Source: an uncultured Neomegalonema sp. | GTDB lineage: Bacteria > Pseudomonadota > Alphaproteobacteria > Rhodobacterales > Rhodobacteraceae | Direction of reading: 5' to 3' | NCBI GenBank assembly: GCA_937911325.1 | Contig: CALDSD010000088.1 | Coordinates: 1-52,310 of the forward strand | DNA length: 52,310 bases | Part shown: positions 32,073-41,007 of the stretch, in pieces | How positions within the stretch are numbered: position 1 is the first letter of the stretch | Layout of the letters: the number at the start of each line of letters is the position of its first letter | Translations under genes and position numbers: made by a program | The notes under the pieces: model-generated | Databases searched by the model: none | What the model was told of the DNA's origin: nothing | Seen by the model: only the letters and a program-made list of their open reading frames with translations

Positions 32073-34865
32073 TCAGCCGCGCCCCCTAAGGTTCCACCAA
32101 CCAGATCTTCGCGGTTCGCGGCGCTCTTCCTTTGGCGGCGGCGACGCCACGTCCAAAGCGCCCTCATGCGCCGGCTCGAGATCTGCCGGCTGGACTGTGG
32201 CCACGCTTTCCTCAAGCGTCTGCATGGCCGCCGCTGGTTCCGAGATGGTCGGCGCTGCGGCCGCAGCCTCGGGCGCGTCCGCGTTTTCCTCCGCCTCTAA
32301 GGCGGCGCCGTTCGTGGCGGCAGAGTCGGATTCCACCTCCGCCTCCGCCTCCAAATCGATCACGGGAAGAGGATCCGAGGCATCCTCAGTCTTCTTCCGG
32401 CGGCGGCGTCCTCCTCGGCGCCCACGCCGCCGTTTCCCATCTTTCTCGTCGGCCGACGCCTCATTTTGATCAAGGTCGAGATCGGCGTCGGCGTTCTCGT
32501 CTGCCGCGTCGTCGCTGTCGCTGGCGTCAGTTTCCACCGACGCCTGTTCATTGCCGGCATCCGCCTTTTTCCCGCGGCGCGATCGCCGCCGGCTGCGAGG
32601 TGTTTTCGCTTCCTCGGTTTCCGCCTCTTCCTGCACGTCTTCCGCGTCGTCGAACTCCTCCACGAGTTCTGCGTCGTCCGCGCTGTGCTCGGAAAAGCCG
32701 GATTCTATCTGCACCGCCTTCACGTTGACGACTTCGGCGCGCGTCAGGGGCGTGGTTCTTTCCAGCGAGAAGTTGGGGCTGACCAAGCTCGGGTCGCCGT
32801 CGATGATCAGTTGCATCGAATAGCGCTCTTCGATCTGAGCGATCCGAGCCCGCTTGTAGTTGATCAGATAATTCGCCACGGGCACTGGCGCGGCGACCCG
32901 AACGGCTTGAGAGCGTCCACGAACGCCTTCCTCTTCTGCGGATCGCAGAACCGCAAGGGCCAAGGACTCGTCGGATCGGATGACGCCCGCGCCTTGGCAG
33001 TGAGGACATGTGGTCGTGGTGGCTTCCAAAAGACCAGGCCGCAAACGCTGTCGCGACATCTCCAACAGACCAAAGCCGGAGATGCGGCCGATCTGCAGAC
33101 GGGCTCTGTCGTTTTTCAGCTTGTCCTTCAGGCGCTTTTCAACGGCGCGGTTGTTTCGCGGCTCCTCCATGTCGATGAAGTCGATGACGATCAGCCCGGC
33201 CAAGTCTCGCAGTTTCAACTGGCGCGACACTTCCTCGGCGGCTTCCAGGTTCGTTTTGAGAGCCGTTTCTTCGATCGAGGCTTCTTTGGTCGAGCGGCCA
33301 GAGTTCACGTCGATTGCGACAAGCGCCTCCGTCACCCCGATCACGATGTACCCGCCCGACTTCAACTGAACGGTGGGGTTCAGCATGTCCGCCATCTGGG
33401 TTTCGACTTGATGTCGAATAAAGAGCGGCGTCGGCTCGGCATAGGCTTCGACATGCTTCGCGTGGCTCGGGGCCAGCATCCGCATGTAGTCTTTCGCCTC
33501 TTGGAAGCCTTCGGCGCCCTCGACCAGCACGGTGTCGATCTCTTTCCCGTAAAGATCACGGATGGACCGCTTGATGAGGCTTCCCTCCTCATAGATCAGG
33601 GTTGGCGCGACGGATTTCAGCGTAAGGTCGCGAACCGCCGTCCACTGACGGAGGAGATACTCGTAGTCGCGTTTGATTTCGGCTTTCGTGCGATTGGCTC
33701 CGGCGGTGCGGATGATCAACCCCATGCCGTCCGGCACTTCCAACTCTTCCGCGACGGCCTTGAGGCGCTTGCGGTCCGCGGCGTTGGTGATCTTTCTGGA
33801 GATCCCGCCGCCGCGCGCCGTGTTCGGCATCAACACGCAATACCGGCCGGCCAGGGACAGATAGGTCGTGAGTGCTGCGCCTTTGCTGCCACGCTCTTCT
33901 TTGACGACCTGAACCAGCATGATCTGGCGCTTCTTGATGACTTCCTGGATCTTGTAGTCGCGCATCCGGATCCGGCGCGGCCGAATCTCCTCGCGGGCGT
34001 CGTCGGCGCCGACTTCTTCCACGTCTTCGTCGCGATTGTCTTCGTCGCGGTTGTCTCCGTCATCGTCATCCGCGTCTGAATCTTCGATGTCGTCGGCCGG
34101 GGCGTCGCCCTCGGCCACATCGCCTGTGACGGTGTCCGCTCGCTGCGCGCCTGCCGCTTCGGCTTGCGCCTTGGGCTTGGCGTCACCGTCTTCTTCGGCT
34201 TGCTCCGGCGAGAGCACGACCGTCTCCGTCACGGTCTCCTCGCCGGTCGCCGCCAGCTCTTCCTCTGTCGCCTGTCGCTTGATCGTGATCTCGGAAACGT
34301 CTGAAAGGTCTGGCGCGGCGTCCTGCGCCGGCAGCGCGACTTGAGAAGACGGCGGCGTCTCGAACCAGAAACCGTTCTCCGCGCTTGCGACGACGGATGT
34401 GAGCTTTTCGGGGATCGCCGATACGTCGTCAGCGTCGGCGCTGACGAGTTCGAACTTGATGGGCGTGATCGGCGCTTCAACGTCCTTTTTACCCCGGCGC
34501 CGGCGCGAACGGCGGCTCTTACGGCGCCCTTTGCGTTCGGTTTCGGCCTCTTCCTCAGCGGCGCGTTCGGCTTCATCGGCCGCGCGCTCAGCTGCGATCA
34601 GGGCTTCCCGGTCGGCGACGGGGATCTGGTAATAGTCGGGGTGGATCTCCGCAAACGCGAGAAATCCATGTCGATTGCCGCCATAATCGATAAACGCGGC
34701 CTGTAACGACGGTTCGACGCGCGTTACCTTTGCGAGGTAGATATTGCCGGCAATCTGAACTTTTGTGATGGACTCGTAGTCAAATTCCTCGACACGGTTC
34801 CCGTCGACGACCACAACCCGAGTTTCCTCGGGATGCGTCGCATCGATCAGCATTTTCTTTGCCAT
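32073..34865 (-). CDS. rne: Ribonuclease E/G
   Basis: Central endoribonuclease for RNA processing and decay, scaffold of the degradosome. The 930-residue protein begins MAKKMLIDATHPEETRVVVV. The S1 fold is split: residues 84-303 are an insertion, with an Arg/Lys block (RRKSRRSRRRRGKK, 114-127) and a long Asp/Glu-rich part. Later come AIDVNSGRST and LIVIDFIDM (catalytic metal-binding aspartates) and the zinc-link CPHCQGAG (about 620). The C-terminal third is acidic/basic and disordered. Large S1 insertions are known in alphaproteobacterial RNase E. No clear ribosome-binding site precedes the start. Confidence 0.95.
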   Translation of the reverse strand: MAKKMLIDATHPEETRVVVVDGNRVEEFDYESITKVQIAGNIYLAKVTRVEPSLQAAFIDYGGNRHGFLAFAEIHPDYYQIPVADREALIAAERAADEAERAAEEEAETERKGRRKSRRSRRRRGKKDVEAPITPIKFELVSADADDVSAIPEKLTSVVASAENGFWFETPPSSQVALPAQDAAPDLSDVSEITIKRQATEEELAATGEETVTETVVLSPEQAEEDGDAKPKAQAEAAGAQRADTVTGDVAEGDAPADDIEDSDADDDDGDNRDEDNRDEDVEEVGADDAREEIRPRRIRMRDYKIQEVIKKRQIMLVQVVKEERGSKGAALTTYLSLAGRYCVLMPNTARGGGISRKITNAADRKRLKAVAEELEVPDGMGLIIRTAGANRTKAEIKRDYEYLLRQWTAVRDLTLKSVAPTLIYEEGSLIKRSIRDLYGKEIDTVLVEGAEGFQEAKDYMRMLAPSHAKHVEAYAEPTPLFIRHQVETQMADMLNPTVQLKSGGYIVIGVTEALVAIDVNSGRSTKEASIEETALKTNLEAAEEVSRQLKLRDLAGLIVIDFIDMEEPRNNRAVEKRLKDKLKNDRARLQIGRISGFGLLEMSRQRLRPGLLEATTTTCPHCQGAGVIRSDESLALAVLRSAEEEGVRGRSQAVRVAAPVPVANYLINYKRARIAQIEERYSMQLIIDGDPSLVSPNFSLERTTPLTRAEVVNVKAVQIESGFSEHSADDAELVEEFDDAEDVQEEAETEEAKTPRSRRRSRRGKKADAGNEQASVETDASDSDDAADENADADLDLDQNEASADEKDGKRRRGRRGGRRRRKKTEDASDPLPVIDLEAEAEVESDSAATNGAALEAEENADAPEAAAAAPTISEPAAAMQTLEESVATVQPADLEPAHEGALDVASPPPKEERREPRRSGWWNLRGRG

Positions 34866-34980
34866 GGAGAGCTGTTTTCGGTCCGAGACGGCGCGCGACG
34901 CGTCTGGGTCCTTCAGTGCGCAAAACGCCTGGCGGCGCGAGCGTGCTGACGGAGAGATGGATTATCTCTGAGGGCGCGGC

Positions 34981-35008
34981 GGCGGGTCTCGGTCCCGCCT
35001 TCTTGTTT
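34981..35008. repeat. Hairpin GGCGGG/CCCGCC upstream of rne
   Basis: GGCGGG (34981-34986) and CCCGCC (34994-34999) enclose a seven-base loop. On the + strand TTCTTGTTT follows, giving it a terminator-like look. On the minus strand it would lie in the rne leader, about 115 bases before the start codon. Confidence 0.5.
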
Positions 35009-35073
35009 GAGATGCGCGCGCGCGGTGCGACGGGACCCAGCGGCTTTACCGCGGGGCCAGACAGTACTCTCGT

Positions 35074-35102
35074 CGCATAATTGCGCGTCATCGTTTCACC
35101 AA
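35074..35102 (-). promoter_or_regulatory. Candidate rne promoter
   Basis: On the minus strand TTGGTG (35102-35097) and TATGCG (35079-35074) are 17 bases apart. A start near 35067 would give an rne leader of about 200 bases that includes the 34981-34999 hairpin. Both hexamers match consensus only in part. Confidence 0.3.
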
Positions 35103-35104
35103 AT

Positions 35105-35133
35105 GACGGGATGCGGTTTACGCGGATCCCGTC
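35105..35133. repeat. Strong hairpin next to the candidate rne promoter
   Basis: GACGGGAT (35105-35112) pairs with ATCCCGTC (35126-35133). Inside, GCG (35113-35115) pairs with CGC (35121-35123) around a GTTTA loop, with a GG bulge. The 11 base pairs make it the most stable dyad in this gap. No T-run follows on either strand. Confidence 0.6.
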
Positions 35134-35534
35134 GGGTTTCGTGCGCGCGTCGCGCTGAATAGCGTGCCGGCGCATAAGATTGAACCGCCTCTCGCGGGAG
35201 CGAAGCCCGGGCTGGTCCTGATATAACTGTTGCAGCGATGAGACGCTTCGCCAGAATTCCAAAAGGGATGGTCGGGTAGGGTTGTGCTTCGATACCGGAC
35301 ACATCCTGCGACGACCGTATCGCGATTGGTCGAGCCGCACCAGCATCATTTTCGAGCGAAGATAATTTTTGGTGAAGGTTTACGCGTCACATTACCCGAA
35401 GAGATGAATTGCCCGGCAATCGCCGGTTTTCTGTTCCCTGTTAGCCATGATAGGAGCAGAAGCTGCTAGATAGGGTAGGTAGCGACGCGTTTTGTCGTAT
35501 ATTTAGCCGAATCGATCGTGAGGCGCAGAGCGGT

Positions 35535-36860
35535 ATGGCGTGGTTTGCTAGAGCAGGGATGCTCGCGATGATGGTGATCGCCAGCGCCACCTTTTTCGGG
35601 GCGACGCCGCGCGCCGCGTCCGCGTCGGACCTCCCGCCGCTGGCTCAGCCCGTTGCGCCCGCGTCGGCGTTTGATCCTGCGCTGAAGAAGCTTCGAAATG
35701 GTCGTCTTCTGTTCCAGATGTCCTTGACGGAACCACTGGAGCACCACGTCTTCGACCTTGGTCCGTCGGAGAAAGCGGCCAGTCGTTTGATCGTGGATTT
35801 TCCTGAAGTCGCTTGGCGTCTTCCGCTTTCGAATGGTCCGCAACTGCGCGCGCCGGGTGTCCGTGACGTCCGGTTTGGGCTGTTCCGCGAGGGGCGGTCG
35901 AGGATGGTGTTCGACCTCGACGGACCTGTTCGGGTGCTCGACCATCAAGTTCTCCGCGACGACGCCGGTCGCGCCGTGTTTCAAATCCAGTTTCACGTGG
36001 GCGCTCCGCAGCTTGGGAACGGCGAGCTGACGACGGGAGCGATCTTGGGCGCAGGTCGCCAGGGCGCAGGTCGGCAGGGCGCCGCCGGCGCCGCTGACAT
36101 TTTGGATTTCGCTCCGGTCTGGGCGCCCCGCCCGTCATTGCGCGCCAAACCGTTGATCGTCGCGATCGACGCGGGTCACGGCGGCCGAGATCCCGGCGCC
36201 GTCCATGGCGGCGTGCGCGAAAAGGACGTCACGCTTCAGTTCGCTCGGGAGCTGGCGAATGTTCTCTACTCTCCCGGCCGCATTCATGTCGTCTTGACCC
36301 GTGATCGGGACGAATTCATTCATCTGGGCAACCGCGTCGAACGCGCTTTGCGCGCGGACGCGGACCTTTTCATCTCGATCCATGCGGACGCCTCGCCGCA
36401 CAACCCAACGGCCTCCGGAGCATCCGTCTCCACGCTTTCGGACGACGCGTCGGACAAGTTGGCGGCGTCCCTGGCGCGTCGGGAAAACGCCGCTGACGGC
36501 CTTGCCGGCGTCGAGATGCCATCCCGCGACAAAGAGGTGCGTCAGATCCTCGTTGATCTCGCGCAACGACGTTCCGGCGGCGAGTCGGACCGCTTCGCGG
36601 AACTGGTGGTGCGAGAAATGTCGAAGCAGGTGCGCGTGCTCAACCCACGGCCGCACAGGTTCGCAGGCTTTGTCGTCCTAAAGACGTTCGACACGCCTTC
36701 GGTGCTGGTTGAATTGGGCTTTTTGACCAACGCCGGCGACCGCCGTCTGCTGTTGGATCGGCAATGGCGACAGCGCGCTCAGCTTGCATTGTCGTCCGCG
36801 GTGCGACGGTGGGCCGAGGGCGAGTCGACGGACTTCGTCAACGTGTCGGCCCCGCGTTGA
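35535..36860 (+). CDS. N-acetylmuramoyl-L-alanine amidase with AMIN domain (AmiC-like)
   Basis: Splits septal peptidoglycan by cutting the glycan-peptide bond. The 441-residue protein has a signal peptide (about 30 residues), an AMIN targeting domain (about 50-155) and a 15-bp tandem-repeat linker giving GAGRQGAGRQ (172-181). An amidase_3 domain (about 205-435) follows. Zinc ligands are visible: His 215 in DAGHGG, Glu 229 in REKD and His 283 in SIHAD; catalytic Glu lies in SVLVELGFLTN. The dead LytM lipoprotein at 4508 is a candidate activator. PBP1A follows on the same strand. Confidence 0.94.
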   Translation: MAWFARAGMLAMMVIASATFFGATPRAASASDLPPLAQPVAPASAFDPALKKLRNGRLLFQMSLTEPLEHHVFDLGPSEKAASRLIVDFPEVAWRLPLSNGPQLRAPGVRDVRFGLFREGRSRMVFDLDGPVRVLDHQVLRDDAGRAVFQIQFHVGAPQLGNGELTTGAILGAGRQGAGRQGAAGAADILDFAPVWAPRPSLRAKPLIVAIDAGHGGRDPGAVHGGVREKDVTLQFARELANVLYSPGRIHVVLTRDRDEFIHLGNRVERALRADADLFISIHADASPHNPTASGASVSTLSDDASDKLAASLARRENAADGLAGVEMPSRDKEVRQILVDLAQRRSGGESDRFAELVVREMSKQVRVLNPRPHRFAGFVVLKTFDTPSVLVELGFLTNAGDRRLLLDRQWRQRAQLALSSAVRRWAEGESTDFVNVSAPR

Positions 36861-37020
36861 CGTCACAATCCCGGCGCTGCGCCCGTGATCGCCATACGGA
36901 CGCCGCTTTCCCAGTCGACACGGACGGTGCTAAACCTCTCGCGAGCGTATGACCGCGATCGGGTCCAGGGTGAGTTCGCGCGCCTCTCGGCGTCGGCGCG
37001 CCCGCTTCACGGAGCGACTG

Positions 37021-39642
37021 ATGAGATTTTTGGGCTGGCTTTTCACGCTGGGCGTTTATGGGTCGATCGTCGGCGTCGCCATGGTCGCCGGGGTGATATG
37101 GTGGTACGCGCAGGACGATCAACTGCCAAGCACCGAAGTGTTGTCAAACTACGAACCGCCCACGCTGTCGCGGGTCCATTCCGGCGATGGCGCCGTCTTG
37201 GCCGAATACGCGAGAGAGCGCCGTCTGTTCACTCCGATCGACGAGATCCCGCCGCTGGTGAAACAGGCGTTCATCAGCGCGGAAGACAAGAACTTCTACC
37301 ATCATTCGGGCGTGGATTGGACCGGGGTCGCGAAAGCGGTCGTCGACAACGTCTTTCGGGTGGCGTCCGGCAAGAGGCTCCGCGGCGCCTCCACGATCAC
37401 GCAGCAGGTCGTGAAGAACTTCTTGCTCTCCGGCGAGCGCGCGGTCGACCGTAAGATCAAGGAGGCGATCCTTGCGCTCCGCTTGGAAGAGGCGGTCACG
37501 AAGGAGCAGATCCTCGAACTCTATCTCAACGAGATCTTTCTCGGCGTGAACTCCTACGGCGTCACCGCCGCGACCGCGAACTATTTCGGCAAACGGTTGG
37601 AGGATCTGGAGCCGCATGAAGCCGCGTTCCTCGCCGCGCTGCCAAAGGCGCCGAGCGATATCCATCCTGTTCGCCGCAAGGACCGGGCGACAGACCGTCG
37701 GAACTACGTCCTCCGCGAAATGCGGGAGAACGGATATCTGACGGACCTGGAGTATGAAGACGCCGTCGCAAAGCCGCTCGAGACGCTGCTGTCTCAGCCT
37801 TTAGCGCAGCGCCGCGCGGAAAGCCTGCCTTGGGACTATTTCGTTGAAGAGATCCGCCGTCAGCTGATCGAGCGCTTCGGACGAGGCGAGGATGGTCAGG
37901 TCAGCGCGGAAGCGGGCGAGAAGAAAGTCTATGGCGGCGGCTTGTCGATACGGGCGACGGTCGACCCGGATCTGCAGGACCTGGCTCGTCGCACCTTGCA
38001 GCGCCGTTTGACGGAGTATGCGACCGGCGAGGGGTTCGATGGGTGGGACGGACAAGGGTACGACGGTCCCATCGCGAAGATCGAGGATCTGAACGCCGAG
38101 GACGAAGCGGTTTGGCGCGAACAACTCGCCAAGACCGATGTGCCTCGGGACGTCGCGCCATGGAAGCCGGCCGTGGTGCTGTCGGTCGGTCGAAACACCG
38201 CTGTCGTCGGGGTCGAGGGCGTGGAGAGCGAAGAACCGATCACGATCGCCCTTTCGGATGTGAAGGACTGGGCGCGCAAGACGACCGGCAAGGATTCCTC
38301 CGGCGTTCTGCGGCTTGGCCCAAAACCAGACAGCGCTCTGGAGGTCTGGGTAGAAGGCGATGTGATCTACGTGGAGCCGCTGAAGACCGAGGCGGGCGAT
38401 CTTGATCGCTGGGTCATGCGTCATATCCCCGAGGTCAACGGCGCACTGGTCGCAATGGATCCGCACACCGGGCGCGTGTTGGCGATGCAGGGCGGGTTCT
38501 CGTTCCAGTCCAGCGTGTTCAATCGCGCAACTCAGGCGGAGCGTCAGCCAGGATCCTCGTTCAAGCCGTTCGTTTACGCCGCGGCTCTCGAGAACGGGTA
38601 TAAGCCGAACACGATCGTGCTCGATGCGCCTGTGGTTCTCGAGCAGGTTCAGGGAGATGACTGGAAACCAAAGAACTACAGCGGCAAGTTCTACGGGCCG
38701 TCGCCGCTGCGCTACGGGATCGAATACAGTCAGAACCTGATGACCGTGCGTGTGGCGATGGATGTCGGTCTTGAGGCGATCGCCGGATATGCTGAAACGT
38801 ACGGCGTCTACGACGCAATGCCGCCGCTGCTGTCCTACGCTATGGTCGCCGGCGAGACGACCTTGATGCGGCTGGTCGCCTCCTATGCGATGTTCGTGAA
38901 TGGCGGCAAAAGGATCGACCCGACCTTGATCGATCGCATCCAGGATCGGCACGGTGAGACGATTTTCCGGCATGATGATCGGGTGTGCCTGGAGTGTCAG
39001 GCCCCCGATTGGTCCGGCCAGGGCGAACCTTATGTTCCCGACGAAGGCGAACAGGTGATGGATCCGGTCACCGCCTGTCAGGTCGTTTCGATGCTTGAGG
39101 GCGTGACGCAGCGCGGCACCGCCAGCAAAATCGGGCGCGCTCTTGATTTTCCAGTCGCTGGAAAGACCGGCACGACCAATGACGCGCGCGACGCCTGGTT
39201 CATCGGATTTGGGCCGGATCTCGTGGTCGGCTGTTTTGTTGGATATGATACGCCTCGGTCTTTGGGGCCGCGAATGGCGGGGGGGCGTCTTTGCGCGCCC
39301 GTGTTCGAGCGTTTCATGGCTGAGGCCATGAAAGACCGGCCAAAGCACGATTTCCGGATCCCGGTCGGCGTGGCTTTGCAAAAGATCAATCGATCTTCCG
39401 GCGCGTGCGTTTCGGAGTTCGTTGAAGGCGAAGGCGCGATTTGGGAAGTTTTCCGCGACGCGGATGACCCCTGTGCGCAGGGGTCGGTTGTCGGCGGGTT
39501 CGCGGGCGGCGGCTTCGGCGCGGGCGGGCCTGGATCGCTAGACGCTGGTTCGGCCGACGGCGCCGCCGATGGCGGCGGCGTGCCTGGCGTTCCCCGGCCG
39601 CCTGAACCCACTGTCGGACTGGGGACTGGCGGCTTGTACTGA
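37021..39642 (+). CDS. Penicillin-binding protein 1A, bifunctional glycosyltransferase/transpeptidase
   Basis: Polymerises and cross-links peptidoglycan. From ATG 37021 (GGAG at 37011-37014) the 873-residue protein has an N-terminal anchor and a glycosyltransferase domain (AFISAEDKNFYHHSGVDW, RGASTITQQVVKNFLL). A PBP1A-type OB-like insert comes next. The transpeptidase has the QPGSSFKPF SxxK motif, YSQN as SxN and AGKTGTTND as KTG. The last 50 residues are Gly/Pro-rich. An in-frame ATG at 36949 would add 24 basic residues, without a ribosome-binding site. The 160-base gap upstream holds nothing else I can name. Confidence 0.95.
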   Translation: MRFLGWLFTLGVYGSIVGVAMVAGVIWWYAQDDQLPSTEVLSNYEPPTLSRVHSGDGAVLAEYARERRLFTPIDEIPPLVKQAFISAEDKNFYHHSGVDWTGVAKAVVDNVFRVASGKRLRGASTITQQVVKNFLLSGERAVDRKIKEAILALRLEEAVTKEQILELYLNEIFLGVNSYGVTAATANYFGKRLEDLEPHEAAFLAALPKAPSDIHPVRRKDRATDRRNYVLREMRENGYLTDLEYEDAVAKPLETLLSQPLAQRRAESLPWDYFVEEIRRQLIERFGRGEDGQVSAEAGEKKVYGGGLSIRATVDPDLQDLARRTLQRRLTEYATGEGFDGWDGQGYDGPIAKIEDLNAEDEAVWREQLAKTDVPRDVAPWKPAVVLSVGRNTAVVGVEGVESEEPITIALSDVKDWARKTTGKDSSGVLRLGPKPDSALEVWVEGDVIYVEPLKTEAGDLDRWVMRHIPEVNGALVAMDPHTGRVLAMQGGFSFQSSVFNRATQAERQPGSSFKPFVYAAALENGYKPNTIVLDAPVVLEQVQGDDWKPKNYSGKFYGPSPLRYGIEYSQNLMTVRVAMDVGLEAIAGYAETYGVYDAMPPLLSYAMVAGETTLMRLVASYAMFVNGGKRIDPTLIDRIQDRHGETIFRHDDRVCLECQAPDWSGQGEPYVPDEGEQVMDPVTACQVVSMLEGVTQRGTASKIGRALDFPVAGKTGTTNDARDAWFIGFGPDLVVGCFVGYDTPRSLGPRMAGGRLCAPVFERFMAEAMKDRPKHDFRIPVGVALQKINRSSGACVSEFVEGEGAIWEVFRDADDPCAQGSVVGGFAGGGFGAGGPGSLDAGSADGAADGGGVPGVPRPPEPTVGLGTGGLY

Positions 39643-39686
39643 CGCGCGGCCGCACTTTCATCAAGCGGTTTGATCTTTTCCAGCGC

Positions 39687-39712
39687 ATGCCGGCGTTCCA
39701 TATGCCGGCGTT
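39687..39712. repeat. 11-nt direct repeat before prfB
   Basis: ATGCCGGCGTT occurs at 39687-39697 and 39702-39712, four bases apart, in the 153-base gap between the PBP1A and prfB genes. Each copy contains the GCCGGC palindrome. A short local duplication or paired binding site. Confidence 0.6.
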
Positions 39713-39795
39713 AGGCATTAATGATCACACGCGACGACGCGCTTTTACCTGAATGCGTTTACACTCGAACGCGCCTACACTTGGAGACGACGCCC

Positions 39796-40911
39796 ATGCG
39801 GGCCGAGACGCAGAGCCTTATCGGCGAGATACAGAAGTCCCTCGAGTTGCTGCGGGCGCGGATCGGGTGGGAAGACGCGGAGTTGCGCTTGGAGGAGCTG
39901 AACGCGCGCTCCGAGGATCCTGAGCTTTGGTCTGACGCGGCAAAAGCCCAGAAGGTTATGCGCGATCGTCAGAAGCTCGCGGACGCCATCGACGGCTACA
40001 AAGAACTTGAAAGCGGCCTCACAGAGAACGTGGAGCTCATCGAGCTGGGCGAGGCGGAGGACGATCTGGACGTGGTCGACGAGGCTGAAGCGGCTTTGCT
40101 CGTCGTGAAGGACAAGGCGGCTCAGCGAGAAATCGAAGCTCTGCTCTCAGGCGAAGCCGACGCCAACGACGCGTTTTTGGAAATCCACTCGGGCGCGGGC
40201 GGCACAGAGTCGTGTGATTGGGCCGCGATGCTCTCGCGCATGTATGTGCGTTGGGCCGAGCGCCGTGGGTACAAGGTTGAACTGATGTCTGAAACCCCGG
40301 GCGAGGAGGCGGGGTTGAAGTCCGCCACATATCAGATCAAGGGCGACAATGCTTATGGCTGGCTGAAAACCGAGTCAGGCGTTCACCGACTGGTGCGAAT
40401 CTCGCCGTTTGACAGCCAATCCCGTCGCCACACCTCGTTCAGCTCTGTCTGGGTCTACCCGGTCATCGACGACACCATCGAGATCGACATCCAGGACAAG
40501 GACATCCGGATTGACACCTATCGCTCATCCGGGGCCGGAGGCCAGCACGTGAACACCACGGACTCGGCGGTACGGATCACCCACCATCCCACCGGGATCG
40601 TCGTGACGTCGTCGGAAAAATCGCAACACCAGAACCGTGAGATTGCGATGAAGGCCTTGCGGGCGCGGCTGTATGATCTCGCGCTGCAGAAACGCGAGGA
40701 GGCGGCGAACGCCGAGCACTCCGAAAAGTCGGAGATCGGTTGGGGCCATCAGATCCGCTCCTACGTTCTGCAGCCCTACCAAATGGTCAAAGACCTGCGG
40801 ACCAATGTGGAGACTTCGGACAGTCAACGCGTGCTCGACGGAGATCTGGACGCCTTCATGTCTGCGACGTTGGCGCAGCGCGTCTCTGGCGAGGCGAGGT
40901 CGTCAGACTAG
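39796..40911 (+). CDS. prfB: Peptide chain release factor 2
   Basis: Terminates translation at UAA and UGA. The 371-residue protein from ATG 39796 ([15 protein letters not shown]) has the RF2 stop-codon-reading tripeptide SPF (203-205, [15 protein letters not shown]) and the universal GGQ (248-250, [13 protein letters not shown]). The frame is continuous, so the +1 programmed frameshift with an internal UGA known from many prfB genes is absent here. The open frame back to 39721 adds 25 residues without a better start site. A terminator follows. Confidence 0.95.
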   Translation: MRAETQSLIGEIQKSLELLRARIGWEDAELRLEELNARSEDPELWSDAAKAQKVMRDRQKLADAIDGYKELESGLTENVELIELGEAEDDLDVVDEAEAALLVVKDKAAQREIEALLSGEADANDAFLEIHSGAGGTESCDWAAMLSRMYVRWAERRGYKVELMSETPGEEAGLKSATYQIKGDNAYGWLKTESGVHRLVRISPFDSQSRRHTSFSSVWVYPVIDDTIEIDIQDKDIRIDTYRSSGAGGQHVNTTDSAVRITHHPTGIVVTSSEKSQHQNREIAMKALRARLYDLALQKREEAANAEHSEKSEIGWGHQIRSYVLQPYQMVKDLRTNVETSDSQRVLDGDLDAFMSATLAQRVSGEARSSD

Positions 40912-40940
40912 TCCGTAAGCGCCGTCTGCTGTTTGATCGC

Positions 40941-40985
40941 AAAAGAAAAGAGCCTGTGGCGACCGCCGCAGGCTCTTATTTCTAG
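40941..40985. terminator. Bidirectional terminator between prfB and bactofilin
   Basis: AGAGCCTG (40949-40956) pairs with CAGGCTCT (40969-40976), continuing inside with GGC/GCC around GACC, a stem of about 12 pairs. On + it is followed by TATTTCT; on - by TTTTCTTTT. It can end both convergent transcripts. Confidence 0.9.
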
Positions 40986-41007
40986 GGGAGGCTGAGGCGC
41001 GCGAGCG

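Larger units (their letters stand above)
34866..35534. other. Intergenic region between rne and the amidase gene
   Basis: This 669-base divergent gap holds no gene I can support. It contains hairpins and promoter-like elements listed separately, an AGCCCGGGCT palindrome (35203-35212), and TATATT at 35498-35503 about 32 bases before the amidase start, a lone -10-like element without a good -35. RNase E is autoregulated through its 5' leader in enterobacteria, which makes a long leader on the minus strand plausible here. No small RNA can be called from sequence alone. Confidence 0.5.

Noticed and set aside
32466-34079. 537-codon + frame opposite RNase E
   Set aside because: Mirror of the RNase E codon bias; no recognisable protein motifs and no ribosome-binding site.
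37801-39381. 526-codon minus frame opposite PBP1A
   Set aside because: Shadow of the PBP1A frame; His- and Arg-rich with no motif.
39721-39795. In-frame N-terminal extension of prfB
   Set aside because: The start at 39796 matches RF2 N-termini; the extension has no better ribosome-binding site.
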